Positions 17,590 to 26,133 are shown, counted from the first letter of the stretch. The stretch: 64,000 nt of DNA from an uncultured Fluviicola sp. (GCA_913009205.1 CAJVYC010000004.1:1-64000), one strand, 5' to 3'. Notes: generated by a model not told the origin, from the sequence alone. Numbers and translations: made by a program.

Positions 17590-19144
17590 ACTTAACCGGT
17601 AAACTAATCCTAAACGTCGTTCCAACACCAACTTCAGATTCCAAAACGAATACGCGTCCTTTATGGTACTCTTTAACGATTCGCATTACAAGTGACAATC
17701 CAAGTCCCCAACCCCGTTTCTTGGTAGAAAACCCAGGTTCAAAAATTGTCGCAAGTTGTTTCTGAGGAATTCCTTTTCCGTTGTCCTTGATGTCAATATG
17801 TACCCAGTCAGATGAGGAATGAACACTGACGTCAAGTTCTCCCTCTGCTTCCATTGCATCAATGGCATTTTTGCAAATATTTTCCACGACCCATTCCATC
17901 AATGGAGCATTATGCCTTACTTTTATGTTCGCGTCTGAATCAACACTCACATCTACTTTGTCCGAAATACGAGGCCCCAAATAAGACATTACATTTCGTA
18001 CAGTTAAACAAATGTCTTGATCGTCCAACTTCGCTCCAGAACCAATTTTTGAGAATCGATCCGTTACTTTTTCAAGTCTATCGACGTCCTTGTGCATTTC
18101 CTTGGTAACCATTGGGTCTACCCCTTGAGCTTCGAGTAGTTGAACCCATGCCATAAGAGATGATAATGGAGTTCCAAGTTGATGTGCAGTTTCTTTCGCC
18201 ATTCCTGCCCAAACTTGATTTTGTTCGGCTTTTCTAAACGTGCTGAAAATGACATAACTGATTAATGCAAAGAGGCCTATAACAATGAATTGGATATAGG
18301 GAAAGTATTGAAGCTGTTTTAGTTCGGGACTTTCACCGTAGTATAATTTACTCGATTGTCCATTTTGGAAATCGATTATAATTGGTTTATTCGCGGAAGG
18401 CATAGTTGCTAAAACTTCCTCTAATTTAGAAGGGTCTTCTTTCAATTCGGGTATATTGGTTCCCGTAATCTCATTCGTTTTTTTGTCAATAAGTAAAACG
18501 GGAACGAGACTTTCATTGTTCAAAAGATCCATATTGAATGCGTCAATAATTGAATCACGTGTATTCTCTAGAGAATCAATTTTCGGAGAATCTTTATAGT
18601 AGTAAGAAATAAAGAAATCTTCTATTATTTCAACTGTAAAAGCAGGTTTCTCTTTTTCCCAAATATCGACCAAAACAAGAAGTGAATCGTCAAACAATTG
18701 CCTCAACTCTATTTTCGATAGTTCTCGATGCGTCTTTCTTAAAGTTGTAGTATCAAACTCTAGATTTCGATCTCCAGAAATATAACCGTAATTATCAACC
18801 GCAATTACGGGGATTTCGTCATTTTGTTTAATAATAAATAGCGCAAGACTGTCTTCAATATCAACGCCAAGTGCGCCGTTTTTGGATGCCGCGGTGGTCG
18901 CCTGTACCCATAGTTCCATTTTGGCGCGTTCGTTTTCTCTCATTTCAGAAAACGTTCCGTTTGTTAATTGAACCAGCACTATTTTTTTCTGAATGGCATC
19001 TGCCCATTGCTCGGCACGTTCTTTTTCGTGTTCTCCAACTTTAGAAAGGATTTGATTTGAAATAAACAAGGAAGCACCCACCAATAGCAGCGCGAAGGCC
19101 ATCAAGGTAATTTTCCATTTCTGTTTATTCGAATATAAATTCAT
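17588..19144 (-). CDS. Sensor histidine kinase
   Basis: The protein has 518 residues with membrane segments at about 12-30 and 284-302, enclosing a periplasmic sensor domain of some 250 residues. The cytoplasmic part has no recognisable HAMP domain. The H-box GMAKETAHQLGTPLSS places the phospho-accepting His at residue 321. The N-box is VVENICKNAIDAME, followed by DNGKGIPQ and GWGLGLSLV of the HATPase domain. No response regulator lies nearby, so the partner is encoded elsewhere. The gene is divergent from the small membrane protein at 19300 and convergent with the T9SS-cargo gene. Confidence 0.93.
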   Translation of the reverse strand: MNLYSNKQKWKITLMAFALLLVGASLFISNQILSKVGEHEKERAEQWADAIQKKIVLVQLTNGTFSEMRENERAKMELWVQATTAASKNGALGVDIEDSLALFIIKQNDEIPVIAVDNYGYISGDRNLEFDTTTLRKTHRELSKIELRQLFDDSLLVLVDIWEKEKPAFTVEIIEDFFISYYYKDSPKIDSLENTRDSIIDAFNMDLLNNESLVPVLLIDKKTNEITGTNIPELKEDPSKLEEVLATMPSANKPIIIDFQNGQSSKLYYGESPELKQLQYFPYIQFIVIGLFALISYVIFSTFRKAEQNQVWAGMAKETAHQLGTPLSSLMAWVQLLEAQGVDPMVTKEMHKDVDRLEKVTDRFSKIGSGAKLDDQDICLTVRNVMSYLGPRISDKVDVSVDSDANIKVRHNAPLMEWVVENICKNAIDAMEAEGELDVSVHSSSDWVHIDIKDNGKGIPQKQLATIFEPGFSTKKRGWGLGLSLVMRIVKEYHKGRVFVLESEVGVGTTFRISLPVK

Positions 19145-19299
19145 AAAATCAATAGTGTGAACGTATTTAGAGTAAAAAGATTGCTTAAAATTTTAATCAT
19201 CGATCAATCTCTTAATTTAACTGATACATCAGTCTTATTGCGCGACGATGGTTGTAAAAATAAGAGTAATTTTATCGCACACAAACAATTGTGCTGAGC

Positions 19300-19623
19300 A
19301 TGCAAAAAGTATTTAAGCAACCGTTTCTCGTTTTTGCCATTTTCTCAGGGATTTTGGCAGCCATTTTCTTTCTCTTTCCGATAAGTATTTTCGATGGAGA
19401 GATAGTCGTTGAGAGTGGATTGCAAAATTATACTGAGGATTTTAAATTAAGCCTTTCGAATTTTATTGGAATAGGAATTGAAGGGATGGAAGAAAGCGGA
19501 ATAGTTGATTTTTACCTTAAGCCACAAGGCTACATTATTGCGGGAATCATGATCTTTGGAATGCCTGCACTATTTGCTTACCGCATGTATTTGAAAGTGA
19601 GTAATAAACGAGAAGGCAAGTAA
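19300..19623 (+). CDS. Small membrane protein, unknown
   Basis: The ATG at 19300 is preferred over a GTG three codons upstream. The 107-residue protein has two predicted membrane segments, at about 9-29 (PFLVFAIFSGILAAIFFLF) and 72-91 (GYIIAGIMIFGMPALFAYR). A soluble loop between them contains IFDGEIVVESGLQNY, and the C-terminal tail is basic. I recognise no named family. It stands alone, followed by a decayed rhodanese gene. Confidence 0.6.
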   Translation: MQKVFKQPFLVFAIFSGILAAIFFLFPISIFDGEIVVESGLQNYTEDFKLSLSNFIGIGIEGMEESGIVDFYLKPQGYIIAGIMIFGMPALFAYRMYLKVSNKREGK

Positions 19624-19643
19624 TTACAATTAGAAATTAACAA

Positions 19644-19939
19644 ATGTTAGGAAGATTTTTTTAAAAAACCGATTTCAAAAATTTACTCGATAACATAGCT
19701 GTGATTGTTGACGTTAGAAGCCCTCAATAATATGCTGGAGGTTCTTCCCAGATTCAGAAAATATTCCTTTAGCTAGCTTGTCTTTAAAGGTTAAGGATTT
19801 AAAATCGATAGGAGTTCCCGTTATCACTATTTGCGCATCTGGAATGAGGTCTGGAATTGCAAAAGGTCAACTAAAAGTGGCAGGTGTGGAAGCTTACAAT
19901 GGCGGTGTATGCACAAAAATAATTCCTTTCGTCGACTAA
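19644..19939 (+). pseudogene. Decayed small rhodanese-like protein
   Basis: From ATG 19644 the reading frame gives MLGRFF, a stop at 19662, then KTDFKNLLDNIAVIVDVRSPQ, a second stop at 19728, then YAGG. After a frameshift near 19740, the adjacent frame continues with PDSENIPLASLSLKVKDLK and the active-site loop CASGMRSG, ending AYNGG and a stop at 19937-19939. Put together this is a complete roughly 95-residue single-domain rhodanese, including the catalytic cysteine. Two nonsense codons plus a frameshift make it non-functional. Confidence 0.85.
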
Positions 19940-20280
19940 TCTCTTTTCCTTAATCTATACCGGTACAAGCCGAAAATTGCCATTGCTGTCAACACCATTA
20001 GAAAGGTTTGCACGACAGAATAAGGTTCGTTTTCATCAATCGTTTCGCTAAGTTTACGCGATTTACCCTCGTAATCGTCCGGCCCAATTTGCGCTGCAGA
20101 CTCAAAATGGCCTTTGACAAAGTCGTCCGGATTACAAAGAATAATTGCTTTGATTCCAGAACTGTTTCTGAGGTATACCTCGATATCGTTGGGCAAAAGA
20201 TTAGTTGCCAATTGACCGAAAATAGAGCCAGACATCGAAATGAAAGCCGTCGCGACGAGAAGTTTAATTCTTGAGTTCAT
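19936..20280 (-). CDS. Secreted/membrane protein of unknown function
   Basis: The 114-residue protein starts with a signal peptide (MNSRIKLLVATAFISMSGSIFG) and ends with a membrane segment at about 88-107 (VVQTFLMVLTAMAIFGLYRY) and a basic tail (RLRKRD). This gives a small type I topology with a roughly 65-residue periplasmic domain. One cysteine (LCNPDDF) lies in that domain. I recognise no family. The 3' end just meets the end of the decayed rhodanese gene on the other strand. Confidence 0.6.
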   Translation of the reverse strand: MNSRIKLLVATAFISMSGSIFGQLATNLLPNDIEVYLRNSSGIKAIILCNPDDFVKGHFESAAQIGPDDYEGKSRKLSETIDENEPYSVVQTFLMVLTAMAIFGLYRYRLRKRD

Positions 20281-20436
20281 TCGAAGGATTTTTGTCGCCT
20301 ATATCAAGTTAAGCATTCAAAGTTAAAAAATGCTTCTGAACGTGTAAGATAAAGTCTTGGTTCTTGAATTGCTAATTTCTTATTTGAGATTAATAGCTTA
20401 TTTAGCATAAGTCACAAACGGTGCCTTCTGTTTTTG

Positions 20437-20444
20437 TATCTTTG
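20437..20444 (+). promoter_or_regulatory. Bacteroidota -7 box (TATCTTTG)
   Basis: A TAnnTTTG match 23 bases before the sterol desaturase ATG at 20468. The upstream region is T-rich, but a clear -33 element is not obvious. Confidence 0.45.
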
Positions 20445-20467
20445 AGTCAAATAAAACGAATGCACTA

Positions 20468-21361
20468 ATGGCTGCTGATTATTTAAGTATTGTAGTTGAT
20501 AGTTATGAAAGTACTTGGAAGTATTTGAAGCATACTATTTCGACTCCATTCCCGGATAAAGGAGTTAATATGTTCTATTTTTTGATTGTGGCGTCTCTTT
20601 TCGTTTGGGGGCTAGAGTATTTAATGCCTTGGCGTAAAAAACAAAACATTATCCGGAAAGATTTTTGGATGGATGGGTTTTACATGTTTTTCAACTTTTA
20701 CATTTTTAGTTTGTTGTTGGCAGTCGCACTCTCAAATGTGAGTTATGCTGCATTAGTATCCTTATTGGAGCCTTTGGGTTACAGCAAAGGTTCGTATTTG
20801 ATTGATCTTTCTTCATTGCATTGGGGTTGGCAAATGATTCTGTTCTTCATTATTGCAGATTTCGTTCAATGGTTGATCCATAATATGCTGCACCGTATTC
20901 CTTTTCTTTGGAAGTTCCATAAAGTGCATCATTCGGTTAAAGAAATGGGGTTTGCAGCACATTTGAGGTACCACTTCTTAGAAACATTTGTCTACCAGTC
21001 TATTAAGTATATCAGTCTTTCCATGATTTTTGGGTTTGCTTTGGAATATGCTTTTATCGTTTACACGATTACGGTTCTACTTGGACATTTAAATCATGCC
21101 AATATCAATTGGGATTACGGACCGTTGAAGTACATTTTAAACAACCCTAGAATGCACATTTGGCACCATTCCAAGGAGTTGCCGAGTTCCCATCCAAAAG
21201 GAATGAACTTCGGGATCTCATTGAGCCTGTGGGATTACTTTTTTGGAACAAATTACATTCCTTATGACGGCAGGGATATCGAATTGGGCTTTCCAAATGA
21301 CGAAAATTACCCTAAAGGATTTGTCGGGCAAGTTGTAAAACCGTTTCGAACAGAAGAATGA
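20468..21361 (+). CDS. Sterol desaturase / fatty acid hydroxylase family protein
   Basis: This 297-residue integral membrane di-iron oxygenase has the expected histidine clusters: HNMLHRIPFLWKFHKVHHS (HxxxH and HxxHH type), then HLNHANINW, then HIWHHSKE. Membrane segments lie at about 37-55, 72-95, 122-145 and 175-205. Members hydroxylate or desaturate lipids, carotenoids or hopanoids; the substrate cannot be told here. The stop codon overlaps an ATG (ATGA) that starts a decayed small gene, so the two were once translationally coupled. Confidence 0.88.
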   Translation: MAADYLSIVVDSYESTWKYLKHTISTPFPDKGVNMFYFLIVASLFVWGLEYLMPWRKKQNIIRKDFWMDGFYMFFNFYIFSLLLAVALSNVSYAALVSLLEPLGYSKGSYLIDLSSLHWGWQMILFFIIADFVQWLIHNMLHRIPFLWKFHKVHHSVKEMGFAAHLRYHFLETFVYQSIKYISLSMIFGFALEYAFIVYTITVLLGHLNHANINWDYGPLKYILNNPRMHIWHHSKELPSSHPKGMNFGISLSLWDYFFGTNYIPYDGRDIELGFPNDENYPKGFVGQVVKPFRTEE

Positions 21362-21510
21362 AAAAAATATCTAAGCATAGCCGTTGTAGCGTCGTTAACT
21401 TTAGGATTAGCGCCGTTTGTACCGCATCCTCACATTTGGAAACAATTAAAAAACCTTTAGTTAGGAAACTCTATGGCAGGGATGGATTGCGCTATTTTTT
21501 TTTCTGATTC
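21358..21510 (+). pseudogene. Decayed small membrane-associated protein (LAPF.PxPHI family)
   Basis: The ATG at 21358 is followed by seven A bases. Removing one would give MKKYLSIAVVASLTLGLAPF, then VPHPHIWKQLKNL, which resembles the front half of a roughly 70-residue Bacteroidota protein often found beside hydroxylase or transporter genes. A TAG follows at the point where the family normally continues into a WIAGG-like segment, and only degenerate traces (MAGMD) can be seen after it. I infer a homopolymer frameshift plus a nonsense mutation. Confidence 0.5.
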
Positions 21511-21533
21511 AGACGGGAAGTGGGAATTAGATT

Positions 21534-21692
21534 AGTCGTAAGCTCTTTTTTAGATCGCTGCGTTTTTAGACCCTTCATTCCTCATTATTAGAAATTAGAT
21601 TATTAACGGTTTCATTGAAATCATGAATCATCCAAAAGCCCATAAGGGTGATCTAATATTTAAAAGGCGTTAGCCGATTTAACATCTAAATT
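21534..21692. repeat. Possible dispersed intergenic repeat, copy B
   Basis: The spacer between a decayed gene and the glyS stop shares three short blocks with 17502-17589: AGTCGTAAGCTC at its left end, ATGAATCATCCAAAAGC in the middle, and the inverted form CATCTAAATTCT at its right end. It also contains a stem GGC-GTTA-GCC with flanking AT pairing (about 21659-21675), which may act as a terminator for glyS. No coding capacity is seen. Confidence 0.4.
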
Positions 21693-23225
21693 CTATCTCA
21701 ATAAATTCGTCATCGAAACCTTACTCTCAATTATCGAAGCCAATTCATCAATTGAAACACGGTCTTGTTCCATTGTATCTCGGTCTCTAATCGTAACGGT
21801 GTTGTCTTCCATTGTCTGATGATCGACCATTACACAATAAGGTGTTCCAATGGCATCTTGACGTCGATAACGCTTTCCTGGTGAATCTTTCTCATCATAA
21901 GCACAATTGTGTTCAAGCCTCAATGCATTCATGATCTCACGGGCTTTCTCTGGATGACCATCTTTTTTCGTTAACGGCATAACCGCAACTTTAAAAGGAG
22001 CTAATGCTGCAGGAAGTGAAAGAACGACTCTTTCAGAATCATTTTCCAACTTTTCAGTTTTGAAAGAAGAGCTCAATACTGCAAGGAACATTCTGTCCAA
22101 ACCAATTGAAGTCTCAACAACATACGGAACATAGTTTTGATTCATCTCTGGGTCAAAGAATTGAAGCTTTTTACCAGAATGCTCTTCGTGTTGTTTTAAA
22201 TCGAAATCTGTTCTCGAGTGCACACCTTCAAGTTCTTTGAATCCCATTGGGAAGTTGAACTCGATATCGGCCGCAGCATTTGCGTAGTGCGCTAATTTAA
22301 TATGATCGTGGAAACGGTAATTTTCTTCACCCAATCCCAATTTGCTGTGCCAAGCGATACGCTGGTTTTTCCAATGCTCATACCATTTCATCTCTTCCCC
22401 TGGACGCACAAAAAATTGCATTTCCATTTGTTCGAATTCACGCATTCTAAAGATAAATTGACGCGCAACAATCTCGTTTCTGAAGGCCTTTCCAATTTGA
22501 GCAATTCCAAACGGAATCTTCATTCTACCTGTTTTCTGAACATTCAAAAAGTTAACAAAAATCCCTTGCGCCGTTTCTGGACGAAGATAAATCGTAGCTG
22601 CATCTCCTGAAACAGAACCTAATTCTGTAGAGAACATCAAGTTGAATTGACGCACCTCTGTCCAGTTTTTTGTTCCAGAAACCGGACATACAATCTCCAA
22701 ATCAATGATTAGGTTGTAAACACCTTCAAGATCATCTTTTCCAAGCGTGTCTTTCATTCGTTCTTCAACATCTTCAATCTTGGCCATGTTGCGAAGTACA
22801 TTTGGGTTTGTTGCTAGGAATTGATTTTTGTCAAAATCATCTCCAAATCTCTTAATCCCTTTGTTCACATCCTTATCGATCTTTGCTCTGATCTTTTCGA
22901 TGTATTCCTCAAGAAGAACGTCTGCTCTATATCTTTTCTTTGAATCTTTATTGTCAATCAATGGATCGTTGAACGCATCAACGTGCCCAGAAGCTTTCCA
23001 TGTTTTTGGATGCATGAAAATTGCCGAATCAAGTCCAACAATATTTTCATTCATTTGCACCATCGATTTCCACCAATAGGACTTGATGTTGTTTTTCAAT
23101 TCTACCCCCAATTGACCGTAGTCATAAGTTGCAGATAATCCATCATAAATTTCAGATGAAGGAAATACGAATCCATATTCTTTCGCATGCGAAATGATAT
23201 CTTTCAGGTTGTCTTCTTTTTGCAT
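21693..23225 (-). CDS. Glycyl-tRNA synthetase (homodimeric alpha2 type)
   Basis: This class II synthetase charges tRNA-Gly. The ATG at 23225 (MQKEDNLKD) is preferred over one nine codons upstream, which would sit inside a hairpin. The 510-residue length and the motifs match the eukaryote/archaea-like single-chain enzyme used by Bacteroidota rather than the bacterial alpha2beta2 form. They include motif 2-like FRNEIVARQFIFRMREFEQMEMQFF (in two parts), YLRPETAQGIFVNF and motif 3-like TSIGLDRMFLAVL. The C-terminal anticodon-binding domain starts near residue 405. An intrinsic terminator lies just ahead of the start. Confidence 0.95.
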   Translation of the reverse strand: MQKEDNLKDIISHAKEYGFVFPSSEIYDGLSATYDYGQLGVELKNNIKSYWWKSMVQMNENIVGLDSAIFMHPKTWKASGHVDAFNDPLIDNKDSKKRYRADVLLEEYIEKIRAKIDKDVNKGIKRFGDDFDKNQFLATNPNVLRNMAKIEDVEERMKDTLGKDDLEGVYNLIIDLEIVCPVSGTKNWTEVRQFNLMFSTELGSVSGDAATIYLRPETAQGIFVNFLNVQKTGRMKIPFGIAQIGKAFRNEIVARQFIFRMREFEQMEMQFFVRPGEEMKWYEHWKNQRIAWHSKLGLGEENYRFHDHIKLAHYANAAADIEFNFPMGFKELEGVHSRTDFDLKQHEEHSGKKLQFFDPEMNQNYVPYVVETSIGLDRMFLAVLSSSFKTEKLENDSERVVLSLPAALAPFKVAVMPLTKKDGHPEKAREIMNALRLEHNCAYDEKDSPGKRYRRQDAIGTPYCVMVDHQTMEDNTVTIRDRDTMEQDRVSIDELASIIESKVSMTNLLR

Positions 23226-23234
23226 GGCGTAAAA

Positions 23235-23266
23235 GTAAAAAAGCCGACCCAATAAAGAGTCGGCTT
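23235..23266 (-). terminator. Strong intrinsic terminator between the sulfur enzyme gene and glyS
   Basis: On the minus strand, arms AAGCCGAC and GTCGGCTT (23241-23248 and 23259-23266 on the plus strand) form an 8-bp stem followed by six T. It lies 18 bases after the upstream stop and only about 10 bases before the glyS ATG. It is either the terminator of the upstream gene or a leader attenuator for glyS. Confidence 0.8.
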
Positions 23267-23284
23267 CACGTATTTTTTAATGTT

Positions 23285-24685
23285 TTATTTAAGAGTCGAT
23301 GGATAAACATATGTTGTTTTCGGAATATTTGTTTCATGCAAGGCACCAAACCCTCCTTTAATGTCGATTAAATTGGTGTATCCATTTTTCATTAATAATG
23401 AGATTGCGATGATGCTTCTGTATCCTCCGGCACAATGAATATGGTACGTTGTATCTTTATTCAACACATTTAGGTTGTCATTCAGATAGTCCAATGGATA
23501 CTGAGTTGCATCTACTATATGTTCAGCGTCATATTCAGCTAGTTTTCTCACATCAACAATATTGATTTTACCAAATAAGTCAGCAATTTCAGATGCAGGA
23601 AGCGAAGTAATTGTTTTCAATTCATTACCAGAATTCTTATATGTATCAACACCACCAGTTAAGAAACCAACGGAGTTATCGTATCCCACGCGAGCTAATC
23701 GTTTAACTGCTTCTTCCTCTTGTCCTTCTGGAGCAATTAAAACTATTTTTTGGTGGATATCAGTGATGATTGCACCAACCCACATTGCGAAAGTTCCATT
23801 CAAACCTATAAATAATGAATTTGGAATAAAACCTTTAATGAATTCATCTTGTTCGCGTACATCCAAAATCAGAGCTCCATTTTCAACTTCAGTAGTGAAT
23901 TCATCCATTGATAATGCACGATGTCCTTTTGCAAAGACATCATCATAAGAGTCGTAACCCATTTTGTTCATTATCGCATTCTTCGGGAAGTATTGAGGCG
24001 GAGGCAACATTCCCTCAGTCAGTTCTTTCACGAACTCTTCTTTCGTCATATCAGCGCGCAACGCATAATTAGTTTGCTTTTGCTCACCCAATAAACCGAT
24101 CGTTTCAGAGCTCATGCTTTTTCCGCAAGAAGATCCAGCACCGTGACCAGGATATACAATAATATCATCAGGTAAGGTCATGATTCTAGTTCTCAGAGAA
24201 TCAAATAGCATTCCAGCTAAATCTTCTCTTGTTAATTCAGTTTTAACAGCTAAATCAGGGCGACCAACATCTCCTAAGAAAAGTGTGTCTCCAGAAAATA
24301 TAGCCTTTTGTTTCCCATCTTCATCAATTAACAAATACGTTGATGATTCTTCTGTATGACCAGGAGTATGAAGAACTTTCAAGGTAATAGCGCCAATTTT
24401 AAATTCTTGGTTGTCTTCTGCAATAATTGCATCGTAACCAGGCCTCGCTGTAGGTCCGTAAACAATTGAAGCACCAGTTTTGTTTGCCAAATCAACATGA
24501 CCTGAAACAAAATCCGCATGGAAATGTGTTTCAAAAATGTATTTGATTTTTGAACCATTATATTCGGCCATTTCAATGTATGGTGCAGTTTCACGTAACG
24601 GATCAATGATGGCAACTTCTCCATTGCTTTCAATGTAGTAAGCGGCTTCTGCCAAACACGTCGTATATAATTGTTCTATTTTCAT
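23285..24685 (-). CDS. Metallo-beta-lactamase fold / double rhodanese protein (persulfide dioxygenase-like)
   Basis: The N-terminal 250 residues form a metallo-beta-lactamase domain with ETHFHADFVSGH (His54, His56, Asp58), LHTPGHTEES, FSGDTLFLGDVGRPDL and VYPGHGAGSSCG. Such domains in ETHE1-type persulfide dioxygenases bind a single iron. Two rhodanese domains follow. The first (about 265-355) has LDVREQDEF but no active cysteine (LIAPEG). The second (about 370-460) keeps the sulfur-carrying cysteine in HCAGGYRS. The arrangement resembles CstB-type or related sulfide-detoxifying enzymes, so a role in persulfide/thiosulfate metabolism is inferred. It is monocistronic, ended by a terminator. 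Confidence 0.88.
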   Translation of the reverse strand: MKIEQLYTTCLAEAAYYIESNGEVAIIDPLRETAPYIEMAEYNGSKIKYIFETHFHADFVSGHVDLANKTGASIVYGPTARPGYDAIIAEDNQEFKIGAITLKVLHTPGHTEESSTYLLIDEDGKQKAIFSGDTLFLGDVGRPDLAVKTELTREDLAGMLFDSLRTRIMTLPDDIIVYPGHGAGSSCGKSMSSETIGLLGEQKQTNYALRADMTKEEFVKELTEGMLPPPQYFPKNAIMNKMGYDSYDDVFAKGHRALSMDEFTTEVENGALILDVREQDEFIKGFIPNSLFIGLNGTFAMWVGAIITDIHQKIVLIAPEGQEEEAVKRLARVGYDNSVGFLTGGVDTYKNSGNELKTITSLPASEIADLFGKINIVDVRKLAEYDAEHIVDATQYPLDYLNDNLNVLNKDTTYHIHCAGGYRSIIAISLLMKNGYTNLIDIKGGFGALHETNIPKTTYVYPSTLK

Positions 24686-24763
24686 GTCTAATAAATTCTA
24701 TTGGTACAAATATCGGGATAAAATGAAGATTGAATTGTCACAATTGTCACATTACCAGAAAAT

Positions 24764-25387
24764 TTAAGATTTCGTATCTTGTTTTTGCAAAGTGAAATTC
24801 GCATTAATTTGCTCGATATAATTGAGAATTCTTTCCTGACCAAATTTAGAAACACTTGATGTTGTATAGACCGGAGGAAGCGCCTCCCATGATTTAAGCA
24901 TCTCCTTTTTGTATTTCGCTAGGTTCTTTTGAAGGGCCGAACTTGATAACTTATCAATCTTTGTGAAAACCATTGAGAAAGCGATTTGCTTTTCGCCACA
25001 CCAATTCATGAATTCCATATCAATTTTTTGTGGTTCAAGTCGTGAATCAATGAGAACAAACACATTTAATAATTCTTCGCGTTTCGTTAAATATTCGACG
25101 ATAAATTTCTCCCATTGCGCTCTATTCATCTTTGAAGACTTGGCATAACCGTAACCTGGTAAATCGACTAAGTACCATTCATCGTTGATGATAAAATGGT
25201 TAATCAATTGTGTTTTTCCTGGCCGTCCAGATATTTTAGCAAGCTTCTTGTTGTCAGTTAACATGTTGATTAGTGATGACTTACCAACGTTAGATCTACC
25301 GATAAAGGCGTATTCTGGTCTTCCGTCAATTGGACATTTGTCTACTTCTGTATTTGAGATAACGAAAGATGCTGTTTTGATTTTCAT
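24764..25387 (-). CDS. engB: Ribosome biogenesis GTPase YihA/YsxC
   Basis: EngB is a small TRAFAC GTPase that helps late 50S subunit assembly. The 207-residue protein shows G1 [13 protein letters not shown]2 region [10 protein letters not shown]3 [10 protein letters not shown]4 FTKIDKL and a G5-like SSVSKFG. It is complete and shows nothing unusual. A TAATTTTG promoter box lies 17 bases before the start. Confidence 0.96.
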   Translation of the reverse strand: MKIKTASFVISNTEVDKCPIDGRPEYAFIGRSNVGKSSLINMLTDNKKLAKISGRPGKTQLINHFIINDEWYLVDLPGYGYAKSSKMNRAQWEKFIVEYLTKREELLNVFVLIDSRLEPQKIDMEFMNWCGEKQIAFSMVFTKIDKLSSSALQKNLAKYKKEMLKSWEALPPVYTTSSVSKFGQERILNYIEQINANFTLQKQDTKS

Positions 25388-25403
25388 CAGGAATTATTTT
25401 CTG

Positions 25404-25411
25404 CAAAATTA
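25404..25411 (-). promoter_or_regulatory. Bacteroidota -7 box (TAATTTTG) of engB
   Basis: On the minus strand TAATTTTG matches TAnnTTTG and ends 16 bases before the engB ATG at 25387. The -33 element is not clear. Confidence 0.45.
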
Positions 25412-25502
25412 CGATTAAATTTCTGTAAGATTGCTTATTCTATCTCAGCATAATTGCGAATTATTTAACATTTATTATTCTCGAAATCAACGTGAAAAGG
25501 AC

Positions 25503-25510
25503 TAGTTTTG
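25503..25510 (+). promoter_or_regulatory. Bacteroidota -7 box (TAGTTTTG)
   Basis: A TAnnTTTG match 18 bases before the lipoprotein ATG at 25529. It overlaps the TTG that would be the alternative start of that gene, which supports the ATG. Confidence 0.45.
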
Positions 25511-25528
25511 TACTTAAAATCTGATATT

Positions 25529-26080
25529 ATGGCAAAGAGCATATTTCTTATCGTAATTATTTTTATGAGCCTTGTTGCTTGTGAGTCTAAAAATAAACCA
25601 ACTGAAGATGGTGAATCACTATCAGAAAAGAAGAAGGACGATAAGAATAAAGGTAATGAGGACAAGCTTGCCGAGCCAAAGTTCGTTATTGAACCAAATA
25701 GAGTTCTGACAATGGAGTTGGACGGAATGGTTTGTTCAATGGGTTGTGGTGGAAGTATTCGTAAAGAATTGAACGCTACGGGAGCAATTGCAGATTGTGA
25801 TTTTGATTTTGAAGATGAAAGAACAATGGATGTTGCTACGATTCAATTTGATAAGAATAAAATTACGGCCGATGAAATCGTGAAAATCGTTTCTGAAATT
25901 AATGACGGTCAATTTTCAATTGGCAAAACGGCGTCAGAAGAGTTTATAGCACCTCCAATAGTAAAAGAGAACAACACAAGTTCACGAAGAACTTCTGATG
26001 CAAAAATTAAAGTTGTGTCTAGTACATCTTTTCGAATGCCAAATATCTTTGACCTTTTCTCAGGTTTATTGAGCTTTTAA
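25529..26080 (+). CDS. Lipoprotein with heavy-metal-associated (HMA)-like domain
   Basis: The ATG at 25529 begins MAKSIFLIVIIFMSLVAC, a type II signal peptide with Cys18 as the lipidation site; a TTG seven codons upstream lies in the promoter. A charged Lys/Glu linker (about 20-50) leads to a ferredoxin-like HMA domain (about 58-130). Its loop reads MVCSMGCGGSI, with Cys-x-x-x-Cys instead of the standard CxxC, followed by DVATIQFDKNKITADEIVKI, the typical second half. Periplasmic binding of copper or another soft metal is an inference. The serine-rich tail ends in a hydrophobic stretch. A perfect terminator follows. Confidence 0.8.
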   Translation: MAKSIFLIVIIFMSLVACESKNKPTEDGESLSEKKKDDKNKGNEDKLAEPKFVIEPNRVLTMELDGMVCSMGCGGSIRKELNATGAIADCDFDFEDERTMDVATIQFDKNKITADEIVKIVSEINDGQFSIGKTASEEFIAPPIVKENNTSSRRTSDAKIKVVSSTSFRMPNIFDLFSGLLSF

Positions 26081-26098
26081 ATAAATAAGCACATTTCA

Positions 26099-26133
26099 AA
26101 AAAGCCTTCTTAGTTCTCTAAGAGGGTTTTTTT
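26099..26133 (+). terminator. Intrinsic terminator after the HMA-like lipoprotein gene
   Basis: Arms AAAGCCTTCTTAG (26101-26113) and CTAAGAGGGTTTT (26118-26130) pair along all 13 positions, counting two G-U pairs, around a TTCT loop. A T run follows. Confidence 0.85.
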
